Source: Alphaproteobacteria bacterium (GTDB lineage: Bacteria > Pseudomonadota > Alphaproteobacteria > ATCC43930 > CGMCC-115725). Taken from it: a stretch of 13,196 bases of DNA. The DNA lies in assembly GCA_019237175.1 (NCBI GenBank), contig JAFAHP010000451.1:1-13196 (forward strand), written 5' to 3'. The notes below the pieces were generated by a model. That model searched no databases, was not told the DNA's origin, and was given only the letters and a program-made list of their open reading frames with translations. The position numbers and the translations under genes were made by a program. Shown in pieces: positions 1-8,304 of the stretch. Within the stretch, counting starts at the first letter, position 1, and each line of letters starts with the position of its first letter.

Positions 1-417
1 ATCGATCGTCTTGCCCCCGACATCATCCAACTGATCAAACACGCCGAGACGGTGACGCACGACAATTCGGCGATCACGCTGACCATGGCGCTGTCCTATG
101 GCGGCCGCGCCGAGATTGTGGCGGCGGCGCGGGCGATCGCCGCCGCCGCAGCCACCGGCAGTCTGGCGGTCGATGGAATCGACGAAGAGTGTGTTGCTCG
201 CCATATGTTTACGGTCGACCTGCCGGATCCGGACCTTCTGATTCGCACCAGCGGCGAGCAACGCATCAGCAACTTTCTATTGTGGCAGTGCGCTTATTCC
301 GAACTGGTCTTCACCAAGACGTTGTGGCCGGATTTCGCCAAAAGCGATCTCGAGAGGGCGATTGCCGAGTATTGCGGGCGCGAGCGCCGCTATGGGGCCA
401 TCGTTGGCACGCGGTGA
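1..417 (+). CDS. uppS: Undecaprenyl diphosphate synthase (isoprenyl transferase), 3' part
   Basis: The reading frame is open from base 1, so the gene begins upstream of the window and only the last 138 residues are present. UppS is a cytosolic cis-prenyltransferase that adds isopentenyl diphosphate units to farnesyl diphosphate to make the C55 carrier lipid for peptidoglycan and O-antigen. Visible family motifs are NYGGRAEI-like (here SYGGRAEIV) and the C-terminal signature RTSGEQRISNFLLWQ, whose two Arg and one Ser bind the diphosphate of isopentenyl diphosphate in the family. These are followed by the conserved WPDF and RERRYG. The ending is normal for the family. It overlaps the start of cdsA, which suggests translational coupling. 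An internal GTG at 52 is not a real start because conserved sequence continues upstream of it. Confidence 0.96.
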   Translation: MDRLAPDIIQLIKHAETVTHDNSAITLTMALSYGGRAEIVAAARAIAAAAATGSLAVDGIDEECVARHMFTVDLPDPDLLIRTSGEQRISNFLLWQCAYSELVFTKTLWPDFAKSDLERAIAEYCGRERRYGAIVGTR

Positions 418-1237
418 ACCGACTGGTTTGCGCGTGCGCATCGCCTCGGCGGTGGCGTTGGCGCCGCTGCCGCTGGCGGCAATCTGGTTCGAAGGCGCCT
501 GGCTAATGTCGGTGGCCGCCCTCGCCGGTACGGCAATGGCCTGGGAATGGGGCCGGCTGTGCCGTGGCGAGGTCGGACGAGGTTTCGCCGCGGGCGCGGT
601 GGAGATCACGCTGATCAGCGTTGTTTTGGCAACCGTGCTGATCTCGGCCGCCGGTGCGGAAGGGGTGGCCGTCGCGGTCGCCGTCATCGGCTCCGGTGTC
701 ATTTTCGCGATGGCGCGCCAGCGGCCCGGTGGCGAGCCGCTGTTGACCGCACTTGGGGCGCTATGGATCGCGATCCCCTGCATCTCTTTCCTGTGGCTCG
801 CGCGCGCCGAGCATGGCGGCCGAGAGATTTTGCTGTGGCTCTTGGCTGTCGTCTGGGCGACCGATATCGGTGCCTACGCGATCGGCCGCAGCATCGGCGG
901 TCCGCGTCTCGCACCACGATGGAGCCCGCGCAAGACTTGGGCGGGGTTCGTCGGCGGGATGGTCTGCGCTGCGCTGGCGGGGGGCACTGCGGCGCTGGCC
1001 CTGAGGGTGCCCCCGGTATTGCCGCTTGTTCTGGCCAGCACCGGCCTTGCGATCGTTGCGCAATTGGGCGATCTTGCCGAGTCGCTGGCGAAACGCAGGT
1101 TCGGCGTGAAGGACTCGAGTGGCCTCATCCCGGGACATGGCGGGCTTCTTGACCGCCTCGATGGCTTGCTCGCGGTGATCCCGGTAGTGGCGCTGACCAC
1201 TTGGATTAGCGGCCACGACGTTCTTTTATGGCGATAA
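392..1237 (+). CDS. cdsA: Phosphatidate cytidylyltransferase
   Basis: CdsA makes CDP-diacylglycerol from phosphatidic acid and CTP in the inner membrane, the branch point for phospholipid synthesis. The protein (281 residues from ATG 392) is strongly hydrophobic, with several membrane segments. It carries the CDP-diacylglycerol synthase signature at residues 231-257: S231, KR at 234-235, KD at 240-241, the PGHGG around H249, and DRLD at 254-257. Length is normal for the family. A TTG at 362 in the same frame would add ten residues; I prefer the ATG, which overlaps uppS by 26 bases, although neither has a strong ribosome binding site. Position between uppS and dxr is the usual alphaproteobacterial order. 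Confidence 0.95.
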   Translation: MGPSLARGEPTGLRVRIASAVALAPLPLAAIWFEGAWLMSVAALAGTAMAWEWGRLCRGEVGRGFAAGAVEITLISVVLATVLISAAGAEGVAVAVAVIGSGVIFAMARQRPGGEPLLTALGALWIAIPCISFLWLARAEHGGREILLWLLAVVWATDIGAYAIGRSIGGPRLAPRWSPRKTWAGFVGGMVCAALAGGTAALALRVPPVLPLVLASTGLAIVAQLGDLAESLAKRRFGVKDSSGLIPGHGGLLDRLDGLLAVIPVVALTTWISGHDVLLWR

Positions 1238-1291
1238 GAATGGCCCGTCGGCGCCGGGGTCTCGCTGGGCGCCACGATCGGGAGTGACGGG

Positions 1292-2482
1292 ATGCGAAGC
1301 GTCACGATTCTCGGCTCGACCGGGTCGATAGGCCGGAACACGATCGATCTCTTGCAGCGTAACCCGGAGGCCTTCAAGGTCGAGGCGCTGACCGCGAACC
1401 GAAACCCGCAACTGCTTGCCGAGCAAGCCCGGGCGGTGGGCGCGCGATACGCCGCGATCGGCGATCCCGATCATTATCGGGCGCTAAAGGACGCCCTTGC
1501 CGGCTCGAGGATCGAGATCGGCTGCGGCCTGCAATCGCTGATCGAGGCGGCCGAGCGACCTGCCCAGTGGGTGATGGCCGGGATTGTCGGCGCGGCGGGT
1601 TTAGCCCCGACTCTCGCGGCGATTCGGCGCGGGGTCATCGTCGCCTTTGCCAACAAGGAGGTATTGGTTTGCGCCGGAGCCCTCGTCATGGACGAGGTTG
1701 CGCGCCACGGTGCCACCCTGTTGCCGGTCGACAGCGAGCACAACGCGATTTGGCAATGTTTCGACCGCGCTCGTCCCGAGACCATCGACCGCATCATCCT
1801 GACGGCGAGCGGCGGCCCCTTCCGTGCGCGCACGCTTGAAGAGATGCGAGGGGTAACGCCGGCTGAAGCTGTCGCACACCCGAACTGGAACATGGGCGCA
1901 AAGATCTCGGTCGATTCGGCGACAATGATGAACAAGGGCCTCGAGCTGATCGAGGCGCATCACCTGTTCCAACTGCCGGCGGACCGGGTCGACATCGTCG
2001 TTCATGCGCAATCGATCGTGCACGGCGCGGTCGTGTACCGCGACGGATCGGTTCTGGCACAACTCGGCTCCCCCGATATGCGCACGCCGATCGCCTATGC
2101 GCTTGCCTGGCCTGATCGGATCGCAGCGCCGACCAAGCGTCTCGACCTGACCGCCGTGGGCAAGTTGACCTTCGAACCGCCGGACGAGAAGAGATTTCCG
2201 GCACTGCGCGTCGCGCGTGAGGCGCTGGCGCGCGGCGGCGGCGCGCCAACCATCTTGAATGCGGCCAATGAAACCGCGGTGCACGCCTTTCTCGAAGGAA
2301 GGATCGGCTTTTTGGACATCGTCGATACGGTCGAGAGCACTCTTGCCGAGGTCTCGGCTGACGATCTCGCATCCCTCGCAGACGTTTATAAATACGACCA
2401 GGCGGCCAGGGAGGCGGCGGCTCGGCTGACCCGTCGCAACGCGCGCGTTCAAAGGGCCGCAACATCGGTGAGTTGGCAATGA
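1292..2482 (+). CDS. dxr: 1-deoxy-D-xylulose 5-phosphate reductoisomerase
   Basis: Dxr converts 1-deoxy-D-xylulose 5-phosphate to 2-C-methyl-D-erythritol 4-phosphate with NADPH, the committed step of the non-mevalonate isoprenoid pathway that feeds UppS. The 396-residue length is typical. Visible motifs are the NADPH-binding GSTGSIG at residues 8-14, the metal ligands D147 and E149 in VDSEHNAIWQ, the SGGPFR loop, and PNWNMG followed by ISVDSATMMNKGLE with N214, K215 and the third metal ligand E218. Compared with the E. coli enzyme there is a gap of about ten residues after the DSEHN motif, where my recollection of the E. coli protein has extra residues. The start is supported by GGAG at 1281-1284, seven bases before the ATG. 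A 54-base gap separates it from cdsA. Confidence 0.98.
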   Translation: MRSVTILGSTGSIGRNTIDLLQRNPEAFKVEALTANRNPQLLAEQARAVGARYAAIGDPDHYRALKDALAGSRIEIGCGLQSLIEAAERPAQWVMAGIVGAAGLAPTLAAIRRGVIVAFANKEVLVCAGALVMDEVARHGATLLPVDSEHNAIWQCFDRARPETIDRIILTASGGPFRARTLEEMRGVTPAEAVAHPNWNMGAKISVDSATMMNKGLELIEAHHLFQLPADRVDIVVHAQSIVHGAVVYRDGSVLAQLGSPDMRTPIAYALAWPDRIAAPTKRLDLTAVGKLTFEPPDEKRFPALRVAREALARGGGAPTILNAANETAVHAFLEGRIGFLDIVDTVESTLAEVSADDLASLADVYKYDQAAREAAARLTRRNARVQRAATSVSWQ

Positions 2483-3618
2483 TCGGGCTAATGCATCACG
2501 GGCTGAATTACATCCTCCCGTTTGTGTTCGTTCTGACCGTGCTCGTGTTCGTGCACGAGTTCGGCCACTTTTTCGTGGCGCGGCGCAACGGCGTTCGGGT
2601 CGATGTCTTCTCGATCGGCTTTGGTCCCGAACTGTTCGGTTGGTACGACCGCGCCGGCACCCGCTGGAAGTTCAGCGCCATCCCGCTCGGCGGCTACGTA
2701 AAAATGTTCGGCGACAGCGACGCGAGTTCGGGCCTGCCAGGCGCCGGCCTTGTCGCCATGACCCCGGCCGAGCGTGACCAGTCGTTTCACCACAAACGGC
2801 TCGGCCAACGCACGGCGATCGTGGCGGCCGGCCCGGCGGCGAATTTTCTCTTCGCTGTCGCCGTCTTGGCGCTGCTGTTTATGACCTTCGGGCAGCCTTT
2901 TACACCGGCGCAAGTTGGTCAAGTTCAGCCCGGAAGCGCCGCCGGACAGGCGGGGATAAAGCGCGGCGACGTCATCGTCAGCATAAACGGTTCGGCGGTG
3001 CACAGTTTCGAGGACGTTCAGCAGAACGTCAGGCTCAATCCCGGCGTGACGATGACGATCGTCGTCAAGCGCGACGGCCGCGACATTAGCGTCGAGGCGA
3101 CCCCAAAAAGATCTCAGCTGACCGATCGGTTTGGCAATCGCTATGAGATCGGCCTGCTCGGGATCGCCCATAAGGGGATTGACTACGTAAGGCGCGATCC
3201 GGCGACTGCGGTGATACAGGCAGGAGAGCAGACCTGGGATCTTTCGGTCTCGACCTTGAAGGCGATGTGGCAAATCGCCATTGGGGTGCGGGGTACCGAC
3301 GAACTCGGCGGGCCGCTGCGGATCGCGCAAATGTCCGGGGACGTCGCGCAGGGCGGCGTGGTCGCGATCGTCTGGTTCATGGCGGTGTTGTCGATCAATT
3401 TAGGCTTAATCAATCTGTTCCCGATTCCTGTGCTTGACGGCGGCCATTTGCTGTTCTACGCGGCGGAGGCGCTTCGCGGAAAACCTCTCGGCCAGCGAGC
3501 GCAAGAATACGGCTTTCGCATCGGTCTTGCTTTGGTCCTGACATTGATGGTTTTTGCTACCTGGAATGACCTCGTCCACCTCCGGATCGTCGAGTTTGTA
3601 AGAGGGCTCGTGACGTGA
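2479..3618 (+). CDS. rseP: RIP metalloprotease RseP (site-2 protease)
   Basis: RseP is an inner membrane zinc protease that cuts transmembrane segments, for example of anti-sigma factors in envelope stress signalling or of signal peptide remnants. This protein has 379 residues. The zinc motif HEFGH lies at residues 26-30 in the first membrane segment, and the C-terminal NLFPIPVLDGGH at 312-323 supplies the third ligand D320. Between them is one PDZ domain, about residues 145-210, with QPGSAAGQAGIKRGDVI. E. coli RseP has two PDZ domains, whereas single-PDZ forms such as Caulobacter MmpA are usual in alphaproteobacteria. ATG 2479 shares four bases with the dxr stop (ATGA) and has GGTGAG at 2467-2472. 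A TTG at 2473 is a less likely start. Its place just before bamA fits a role in envelope homeostasis; its actual substrate here is unknown. Confidence 0.96.
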   Translation: MIGLMHHGLNYILPFVFVLTVLVFVHEFGHFFVARRNGVRVDVFSIGFGPELFGWYDRAGTRWKFSAIPLGGYVKMFGDSDASSGLPGAGLVAMTPAERDQSFHHKRLGQRTAIVAAGPAANFLFAVAVLALLFMTFGQPFTPAQVGQVQPGSAAGQAGIKRGDVIVSINGSAVHSFEDVQQNVRLNPGVTMTIVVKRDGRDISVEATPKRSQLTDRFGNRYEIGLLGIAHKGIDYVRRDPATAVIQAGEQTWDLSVSTLKAMWQIAIGVRGTDELGGPLRIAQMSGDVAQGGVVAIVWFMAVLSINLGLINLFPIPVLDGGHLLFYAAEALRGKPLGQRAQEYGFRIGLALVLTLMVFATWNDLVHLRIVEFVRGLVT

Positions 3619-3630
3619 CACGAGTGTAGC

Positions 3631-3670
3631 TTCGGGGGATGGGGGTTCTTTTCGGGGGTGGGGGGTCTTG
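3631..3670 (+). repeat. Tandem 20-base G-rich repeat in the bamA leader
   Basis: Two near-identical 20-base units stand head to tail. Unit one, 3631-3650, has TTC, five G, AT, five G, then TTCTT. Unit two, 3651-3670, has TTC, five G, T, six G, then TCTTG. The last three bases of unit two are the likely TTG start codon of bamA. Together the units give four G-tracts in the 49-base gap between rseP and bamA. Confidence 0.85.
3634..3665 (+). promoter_or_regulatory. Candidate G-quadruplex over the bamA ribosome binding region
   Basis: Four G-tracts at 3634-3638, 3641-3645, 3654-3658 and 3660-3665 are joined by loops of 2, 8 and 1 bases. This fits the usual G-quadruplex pattern in DNA, and in the transcript because it lies on the coding strand. 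The last two tracts occupy the place where the bamA ribosome binding site must be, since no classical AGGAGG is present. Folding could therefore mask the start. The pattern is seen directly; folding and any regulatory effect are inference. Confidence 0.5.
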
Positions 3671-6532
3671 TGTTTCGGACGTAAGTGCGTGCTGTGGCTG
3701 GCGGCGGGTGTTTTCGCCCTGGCAGCAGGACTGCCTCAGGCCATGATGGCACAGACAAGCGGCGGTTCGGCGCCCTCTAAAGGGGGCGATCAAACGCATC
3801 AACAAGGTGTCAATCCACCGGCACCAAATTTTGAGAGCGGCTTGACGCCGCCAGCGCCGCAACCGGCTCCAGCGGGCCAGCCTGCGACCGGCGCCGCTCC
3901 GTTGGGGCAACCCGCAGCACCGGCGCCAAATTTCGAGACCGGCGTGACGCCGTCGGCGCCGCAGCCGTCCCCTGCCGGCCGGCCCGCGACCGGTGCTGCC
4001 CCCTCGGGACAACCCACAGCACCGACATCCGAACTCAAAACCGGCTTGCCACCGATCGCAGCACCGCCGCCCGCGCCGCCCGCCGGTCAGCCGGGTGGTC
4101 CGCCCGCGGCCGAACAGCCCCCGGTCGTGCCTAGTCCGGCGCCATCACCCGCGCCTCGCCAACGGCGCCCGCCGCCTAGGCCGGCCGCCGCCCCACCCGG
4201 CGCAGCACCGGGATTCCCGGCAGCGGGCATCGGCGGGAAGGCACCGCCGGCGCCGGCGGTGCCATCGATGGGCGGCGGCGTGGTCACCGCCATCCGCGTC
4301 GTCGGCACCCAGCGTATCGAGCCCGACACCGTGCGCTCTTATCTCCAGATCGCCCCCGGCGATGCATGGGACGCGGAAAAGCTCGACGCTTCGTTAAAGG
4401 CGCTCTTTGCAACCGGGCTGTTCGCCGATGTCAATTTGAGCCGGGAGGGCAATACGCTCGTCGTCAGGGTGGTCGAAAACCCGATCATCAACCGCATCGC
4501 GTTTGAAGGAAACCACAAGCTCGACGACAAGGATCTTAGTGCCGAAATCCAGGAACGCCCGCGGGTGGTTTACACCCGCTCGCGGGTTCAGGCCGATGTC
4601 AAGCGTATCCTCGACCTCTACCGCCGACACGGCAGGTTCGGGGCAACGGTCGAGCCGAAGGTCATCCAGCTCTCGGAAAACCGTGTGGATCTTGTCTTCG
4701 AAATCAATGAGGGCGAGTACACCGGTATTCGGAGCGTCAACTTCGTCGGCAACAAGGCGTTTAGCGAGAGCAAGCTGCGCGGTGTGATTGCAACAAAAGA
4801 GAGTCGTTGGTACCGGTTTTTGTCCACCAACGACAGCTACGACCCGGATCGGCTGACCTATGACCGCGAGCTCTTGCGAAGGTTCTATCTGACCGAGGGA
4901 TACGCCGATTTCCGGGTGGTTTCGGCGGTGGCCGAACTGACTCCAGAGCGTAGCGGCTTTATCGTCACCTTCACGCTCGAAGAGGGTGACCGCTATCGCT
5001 TCGGCAAGATCGGCGTAAACATAAAGCTGCGGGATCTCCCGGCTTCGCAGGTGCTGCCGCTGCTGACCGTCCACCGCGGTGACTGGTACAACGCCCAGGA
5101 GGTCGAAAACTCGATCTCGGTATTGACCAACACTCTGGGCACGCGCGGCTACGCCTTTGTCGAGGTCAAACCCGAGATCGTCCGCAACCGCAAGGATCAC
5201 ACCGTTGACATCACGTTCAACGTGCAAGAGGGGCCGCGGGTTTATGTCGAACGCGTCGACATCGTCGGCAATGTGCGCACGCTCGACAAGGTGATCCGGC
5301 GCGAGTTTCAGCTCGTCGAAGGCGACGCGTTCAATACCGAGAAGATGCAGCGTTCCCAGCAGCGCATCAAAAACCTCGGATTTTTCAAAAAGGTCGAGGT
5401 GACGAACACGCCGGGCTCGGCGCCCGACAAGACGGTCGTGACGGTCGAAGTCGAGGAGCAGTCGACGGGTGAGCTATCGTTTGGCCTGGGTTTCTCGACA
5501 AGCGACGGGCCGCTCGCCGACATCAATATTCGCGAACGCAACTTCCTCGGTCGCGGCCAGGATCTGCAGGTCGGGGGGGTGGCGTCATTCCGCTCGCAAC
5601 AGGTCCAGCTGAGCTTTACCGAGCCATATTTTCTCGACCGCAACATTGCGGCCGGCTTCGACATTTTCGAGGTCAAGACCAGTCCGACGGCCAATTTTTT
5701 CTCGGGCATCACCCCACCGTATCAGCAATTCTCGTATGGCGGGGCGCTGCGTGCCGGCTATCAGATCACTGATAATCTGCGCCAAACATGGAAATACACG
5801 GGCCGCTCGGACACGATCACCAATGTCCAAAGCAGCGCCTCTCTGTTTATCGCTCTGCAAGAAGGGACTCATGACACGTCTTCGATCGGTCAAGTACTCC
5901 TTTATGATAGGCGCGATGATCGTCTTGAACCGACCGGCGGTTATTTTCTATCCCTAGGAAATGATTTTGCCGGTATCGGTTTCGGTGTCGATTATGTGCG
6001 TTCGAAAGCCTCCTTCGGGTACTATTACTCGGTGGCGCCGGATTGGGTACTGAGCTTCACCGGAGAGGCCGGTGACATTTTCGGCTGGAATGGTCAGCAG
6101 GTGCTGTTGCAAGACCGCTTCTTTGTCGGCGGTGATAACCTCCGCGGCTTTCAGGACGCCGGTATCGGCCCGCGCGATTCGATCGATGGTGACGCGCTGG
6201 GCGGTCAGAAATATTGGGTTGGTTCGGTGACTCTGGGGGTGCCGCTCGGCCTACCCAAGGAACTCGGCATTAGCGGTCGGGTGTTCAGCGATTTTGGCAC
6301 GCTTTACCAACTCGAGCCGACCATACTCGTGCTGACGCCGGCGCAATTGGCGACTACCGGTGGTGTCACGCCGCAAGTTCAGCAATCGCCGGCGATCCGA
6401 ATGAGCACCGGGGTCGGCGTGACCTGGAAGTCGCCGGTTGGTCCGGTCCGCCTCGATGTCGCATATCCGGTCCGCAAAGAATCTTTCGACAAGACCCAGT
6501 TCTTCAGGGTCAGCTTCGGGACAAAATTCTAA
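3668..6532 (+). CDS. bamA: Outer membrane protein assembly factor BamA with long proline-rich N-terminal extension
   Basis: BamA is the central subunit of the BAM complex and inserts beta-barrel proteins into the outer membrane. Of 954 residues, 1-28 form a signal peptide (RK followed by a hydrophobic core, likely cut after AMMA). Residues 29-204 are rich in Pro, Ala and Gly with 34-residue repeats. Five POTRA domains follow at roughly 205-273, 274-353, 354-445, 447-525 and 527-600, then the barrel at about 601-954. The barrel has the conserved L6 motif as LRGF at 825-828 and ends in Phe (VSFGTKF), the beta-signal. Typical BamA proteins are about 770-830 residues; the excess is the proline-rich segment. 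The start is TTG 3668: the frame has a stop at 3611-3613 and no other start codon between. GTG 3689 is possible but would remove the positive n-region of the signal peptide. Confidence 0.96.
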   Translation: MCFGRKCVLWLAAGVFALAAGLPQAMMAQTSGGSAPSKGGDQTHQQGVNPPAPNFESGLTPPAPQPAPAGQPATGAAPLGQPAAPAPNFETGVTPSAPQPSPAGRPATGAAPSGQPTAPTSELKTGLPPIAAPPPAPPAGQPGGPPAAEQPPVVPSPAPSPAPRQRRPPPRPAAAPPGAAPGFPAAGIGGKAPPAPAVPSMGGGVVTAIRVVGTQRIEPDTVRSYLQIAPGDAWDAEKLDASLKALFATGLFADVNLSREGNTLVVRVVENPIINRIAFEGNHKLDDKDLSAEIQERPRVVYTRSRVQADVKRILDLYRRHGRFGATVEPKVIQLSENRVDLVFEINEGEYTGIRSVNFVGNKAFSESKLRGVIATKESRWYRFLSTNDSYDPDRLTYDRELLRRFYLTEGYADFRVVSAVAELTPERSGFIVTFTLEEGDRYRFGKIGVNIKLRDLPASQVLPLLTVHRGDWYNAQEVENSISVLTNTLGTRGYAFVEVKPEIVRNRKDHTVDITFNVQEGPRVYVERVDIVGNVRTLDKVIRREFQLVEGDAFNTEKMQRSQQRIKNLGFFKKVEVTNTPGSAPDKTVVTVEVEEQSTGELSFGLGFSTSDGPLADINIRERNFLGRGQDLQVGGVASFRSQQVQLSFTEPYFLDRNIAAGFDIFEVKTSPTANFFSGITPPYQQFSYGGALRAGYQITDNLRQTWKYTGRSDTITNVQSSASLFIALQEGTHDTSSIGQVLLYDRRDDRLEPTGGYFLSLGNDFAGIGFGVDYVRSKASFGYYYSVAPDWVLSFTGEAGDIFGWNGQQVLLQDRFFVGGDNLRGFQDAGIGPRDSIDGDALGGQKYWVGSVTLGVPLGLPKELGISGRVFSDFGTLYQLEPTILVLTPAQLATTGGVTPQVQQSPAIRMSTGVGVTWKSPVGPVRLDVAYPVRKESFDKTQFFRVSFGTKF
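3821..4126 (+). repeat. 102-base in-frame repeats encoding the BamA proline-rich segment
   Basis: Two clear copies, 3821-3922 and 3923-4024, encode 34 residues each (BamA 52-85 and 86-119). They begin APNFESGLTP and APNFETGVTP and match at 27 of 34 residues. A third, degenerate copy starts in register at 4025 with TSELKTGLPP and fades into plain Pro/Ala sequence, so its end is approximate. The exact 102-base spacing across all three points to tandem duplication followed by drift. Confidence 0.8.
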
Positions 6533-7257
6533 TGAAGACCCTTCTGTTTCTGCGGACGGCGCTGTTGCCGGCCTTGGTGTCAGGGTTTATCGGCGCAGCC
6601 GCCGCTCAGGCGCCCTCGGGAAAGGGCCCTCCTCCCGCTGCAAACCCTAATCCCGCCCCGGCCCCGGCACCCGCTCCGACGCCGGCCTTGCCGGCGTCAC
6701 AGAACATAAACGTTATCGTGGTTGACGTGCAGGCGCTGCTCCAGAACTCCAAGGCGGCCAAGATGGTGCGCAGCCAGATGGAGCAAAAGCGCAACGAATA
6801 CACAAAGCAGATTTCGAGCGCGGAAGAGAAGCTGCGCGCCGAGCGTGATGCGCTGCAGCGCCAGCAGGCATCCCTCTCGCCTGACGCGCTCAATAAGAAG
6901 GCCCGCGAGTTCCAACAAAAAGTGAATGACCTTGATCGCGATGTTCAAAGCAAGCGTGCTGCGCTCGAAAAATCTAACAATGAAGCGTTGGGTAAGATTC
7001 AACAATCCATGCTGAAGATCATCGCCGATATCGCCAGACAACGACGTGCGAACCTGGTATTGCAGCGCACTGATCTGGTATTGTTTGATCAAAGCTTCGA
7101 TGTTACGGATCAGGTTATGCAAAAACTGGATGAGGAATTGCCGGTACTGACAGTAAATTTCGCCACTCCGGAGCCAATCCCGGCCCCGGCCGAACCGGCG
7201 GAGCCAGCGTCGACGCCCCCCAGCCGGGCGGTTACCGCAAAAGCAAAAAGAAAATAG
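6532..7257 (+). CDS. skp: Periplasmic chaperone Skp/OmpH family
   Basis: Skp binds unfolded outer membrane proteins in the periplasm and delivers them to BamA. The 241-residue protein starts with a signal peptide (MKTLLFLRTALL, ending near AAAAQA at 22-27). A proline/alanine linker at about 28-57 follows (PAPAPAPAPTP). The OmpH domain begins at NINVIVVDVQ (58-67) and is largely charged coiled coil up to about residue 185, ending with VLQRTDLVLFDQSFDVTD. The tail is again Pro/Glu/Ala-rich and finishes in a basic AKAKRK. E. coli Skp is about 160 residues and lacks such linkers. The start codon shares one base with the bamA stop (TAATG), so the two are probably translated together, which fits their joint function. 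Confidence 0.93.
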   Translation: MKTLLFLRTALLPALVSGFIGAAAAQAPSGKGPPPAANPNPAPAPAPAPTPALPASQNINVIVVDVQALLQNSKAAKMVRSQMEQKRNEYTKQISSAEEKLRAERDALQRQQASLSPDALNKKAREFQQKVNDLDRDVQSKRAALEKSNNEALGKIQQSMLKIIADIARQRRANLVLQRTDLVLFDQSFDVTDQVMQKLDEELPVLTVNFATPEPIPAPAEPAEPASTPPSRAVTAKAKRK

Positions 7258-7278
7258 CGCGCGCCGACCCCGCCGCCG

Positions 7279-8304
7279 ATGGCTGATCCTCGCTTTTTCG
7301 ATCGCGCTGGGCCGTTTACACTCGCCGAACTGGCGCGGACCAGCGGGGCGCGTTTGTGGCGCGCTGCGGATAGCGACAAATTGTTGCATGACGTTGCACC
7401 CCTCGAAACCGCCGGCGCGGACGACGTGAGTTTTCTCGAAAACCGAAAATATCTTGCGGCGTTTCGCGCCTCGCGCGCCGGTGCCGCATTTGTCGATCCG
7501 GAAATGGCCAAAGCAGCACCACCGGCGATGGCTTTGCTGGTGACGGAAGAGCCGTACAAGGCCTACGCTGTCGCCGCGCAAGCCTTTTATCCGACGGCAC
7601 CGGTCGCCCCCGGGTCGGCGCCGTCGGCGGTGGTCGATCCCGAGGCAACCGTCCCCGAGGATTGCGAGATCGGCCCCAATGTCGTGATCGAAGCCCGAGC
7701 GAGGCTCGGCCGACGCTGTCAGATCGGCGCCAACAGCGTCCTCGGCGCCGGGGTGATAGTCGGCGACGACTGCCGCATCGGCGCCAACGTCACGGTCAGC
7801 CACGCGTTGATCGGCGCTCGGGTAGTGTTGCATCCCGGGGTGCGCATCGGTCAGGCTGGGTTCGGTTTTGCCCCCGATCCGGCCGGGCCGGTCAAGGTGC
7901 CGCAACTCGGGCGGGTCGTAATTGGGGATGATGTCGATATCGGCGCCAATACGACGATCGATCGCGGCTCTGGTCACGACACTGTGATCGGCGCCGGCTC
8001 GATGATCGACAACCTTGTGCAAATTGCCCACAACGTCGTACTCGGGCGGGGCTGCATCCTGGCCGGACAGGTCGGCATATCCGGCAGCACGCGGCTTGGT
8101 GATTTTGTCATGATCGGTGGACAAGGGGGGCTCGCCGGCCACCTGAAGATCGGCACCGGCGCGCGGATTGCCGCCAAGGCGGGGTTGATGCGCGACGTCC
8201 CCTCGGGGGCGGCGGTGTGCGGCATTCCCGCCGTTCCGATCGCCGATTTTATGAGGCAAACGGCGATCCTGCAGCGTCTGGGGAGAAAGAAAGACGGGCG
8301 ATGA
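7279..8304 (+). CDS. lpxD: UDP-3-O-(3-hydroxyacyl)glucosamine N-acyltransferase
   Basis: LpxD adds the second hydroxyacyl chain, from acyl-ACP to the 2-amino group, in the third step of lipid A synthesis in the cytosol. The 341-residue length is typical. An N-terminal uridine-binding domain (about residues 1-110) is followed by a left-handed beta-helix of hexapeptide repeats such as IGPNVV, IGANSV, IGANVT and IGANTT. The catalytic His is H251 in QIAHNVVLG, matching the family's QxxHN motif. The ATG lies 21 bases after the skp stop, with no obvious Shine-Dalgarno sequence, so translation may depend on ribosomes coming from skp. Confidence 0.97.
   Translation: MADPRFFDRAGPFTLAELARTSGARLWRAADSDKLLHDVAPLETAGADDVSFLENRKYLAAFRASRAGAAFVDPEMAKAAPPAMALLVTEEPYKAYAVAAQAFYPTAPVAPGSAPSAVVDPEATVPEDCEIGPNVVIEARARLGRRCQIGANSVLGAGVIVGDDCRIGANVTVSHALIGARVVLHPGVRIGQAGFGFAPDPAGPVKVPQLGRVVIGDDVDIGANTTIDRGSGHDTVIGAGSMIDNLVQIAHNVVLGRGCILAGQVGISGSTRLGDFVMIGGQGGLAGHLKIGTGARIAAKAGLMRDVPSGAAVCGIPAVPIADFMRQTAILQRLGRKKDGR

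Noticed and set aside
8217..8300. A longer N-terminus for FabZ.
   Set aside because: These bases encode the conserved end of LpxD; ATG 8301 forms the usual ATGA overlap and gives a normal FabZ length.
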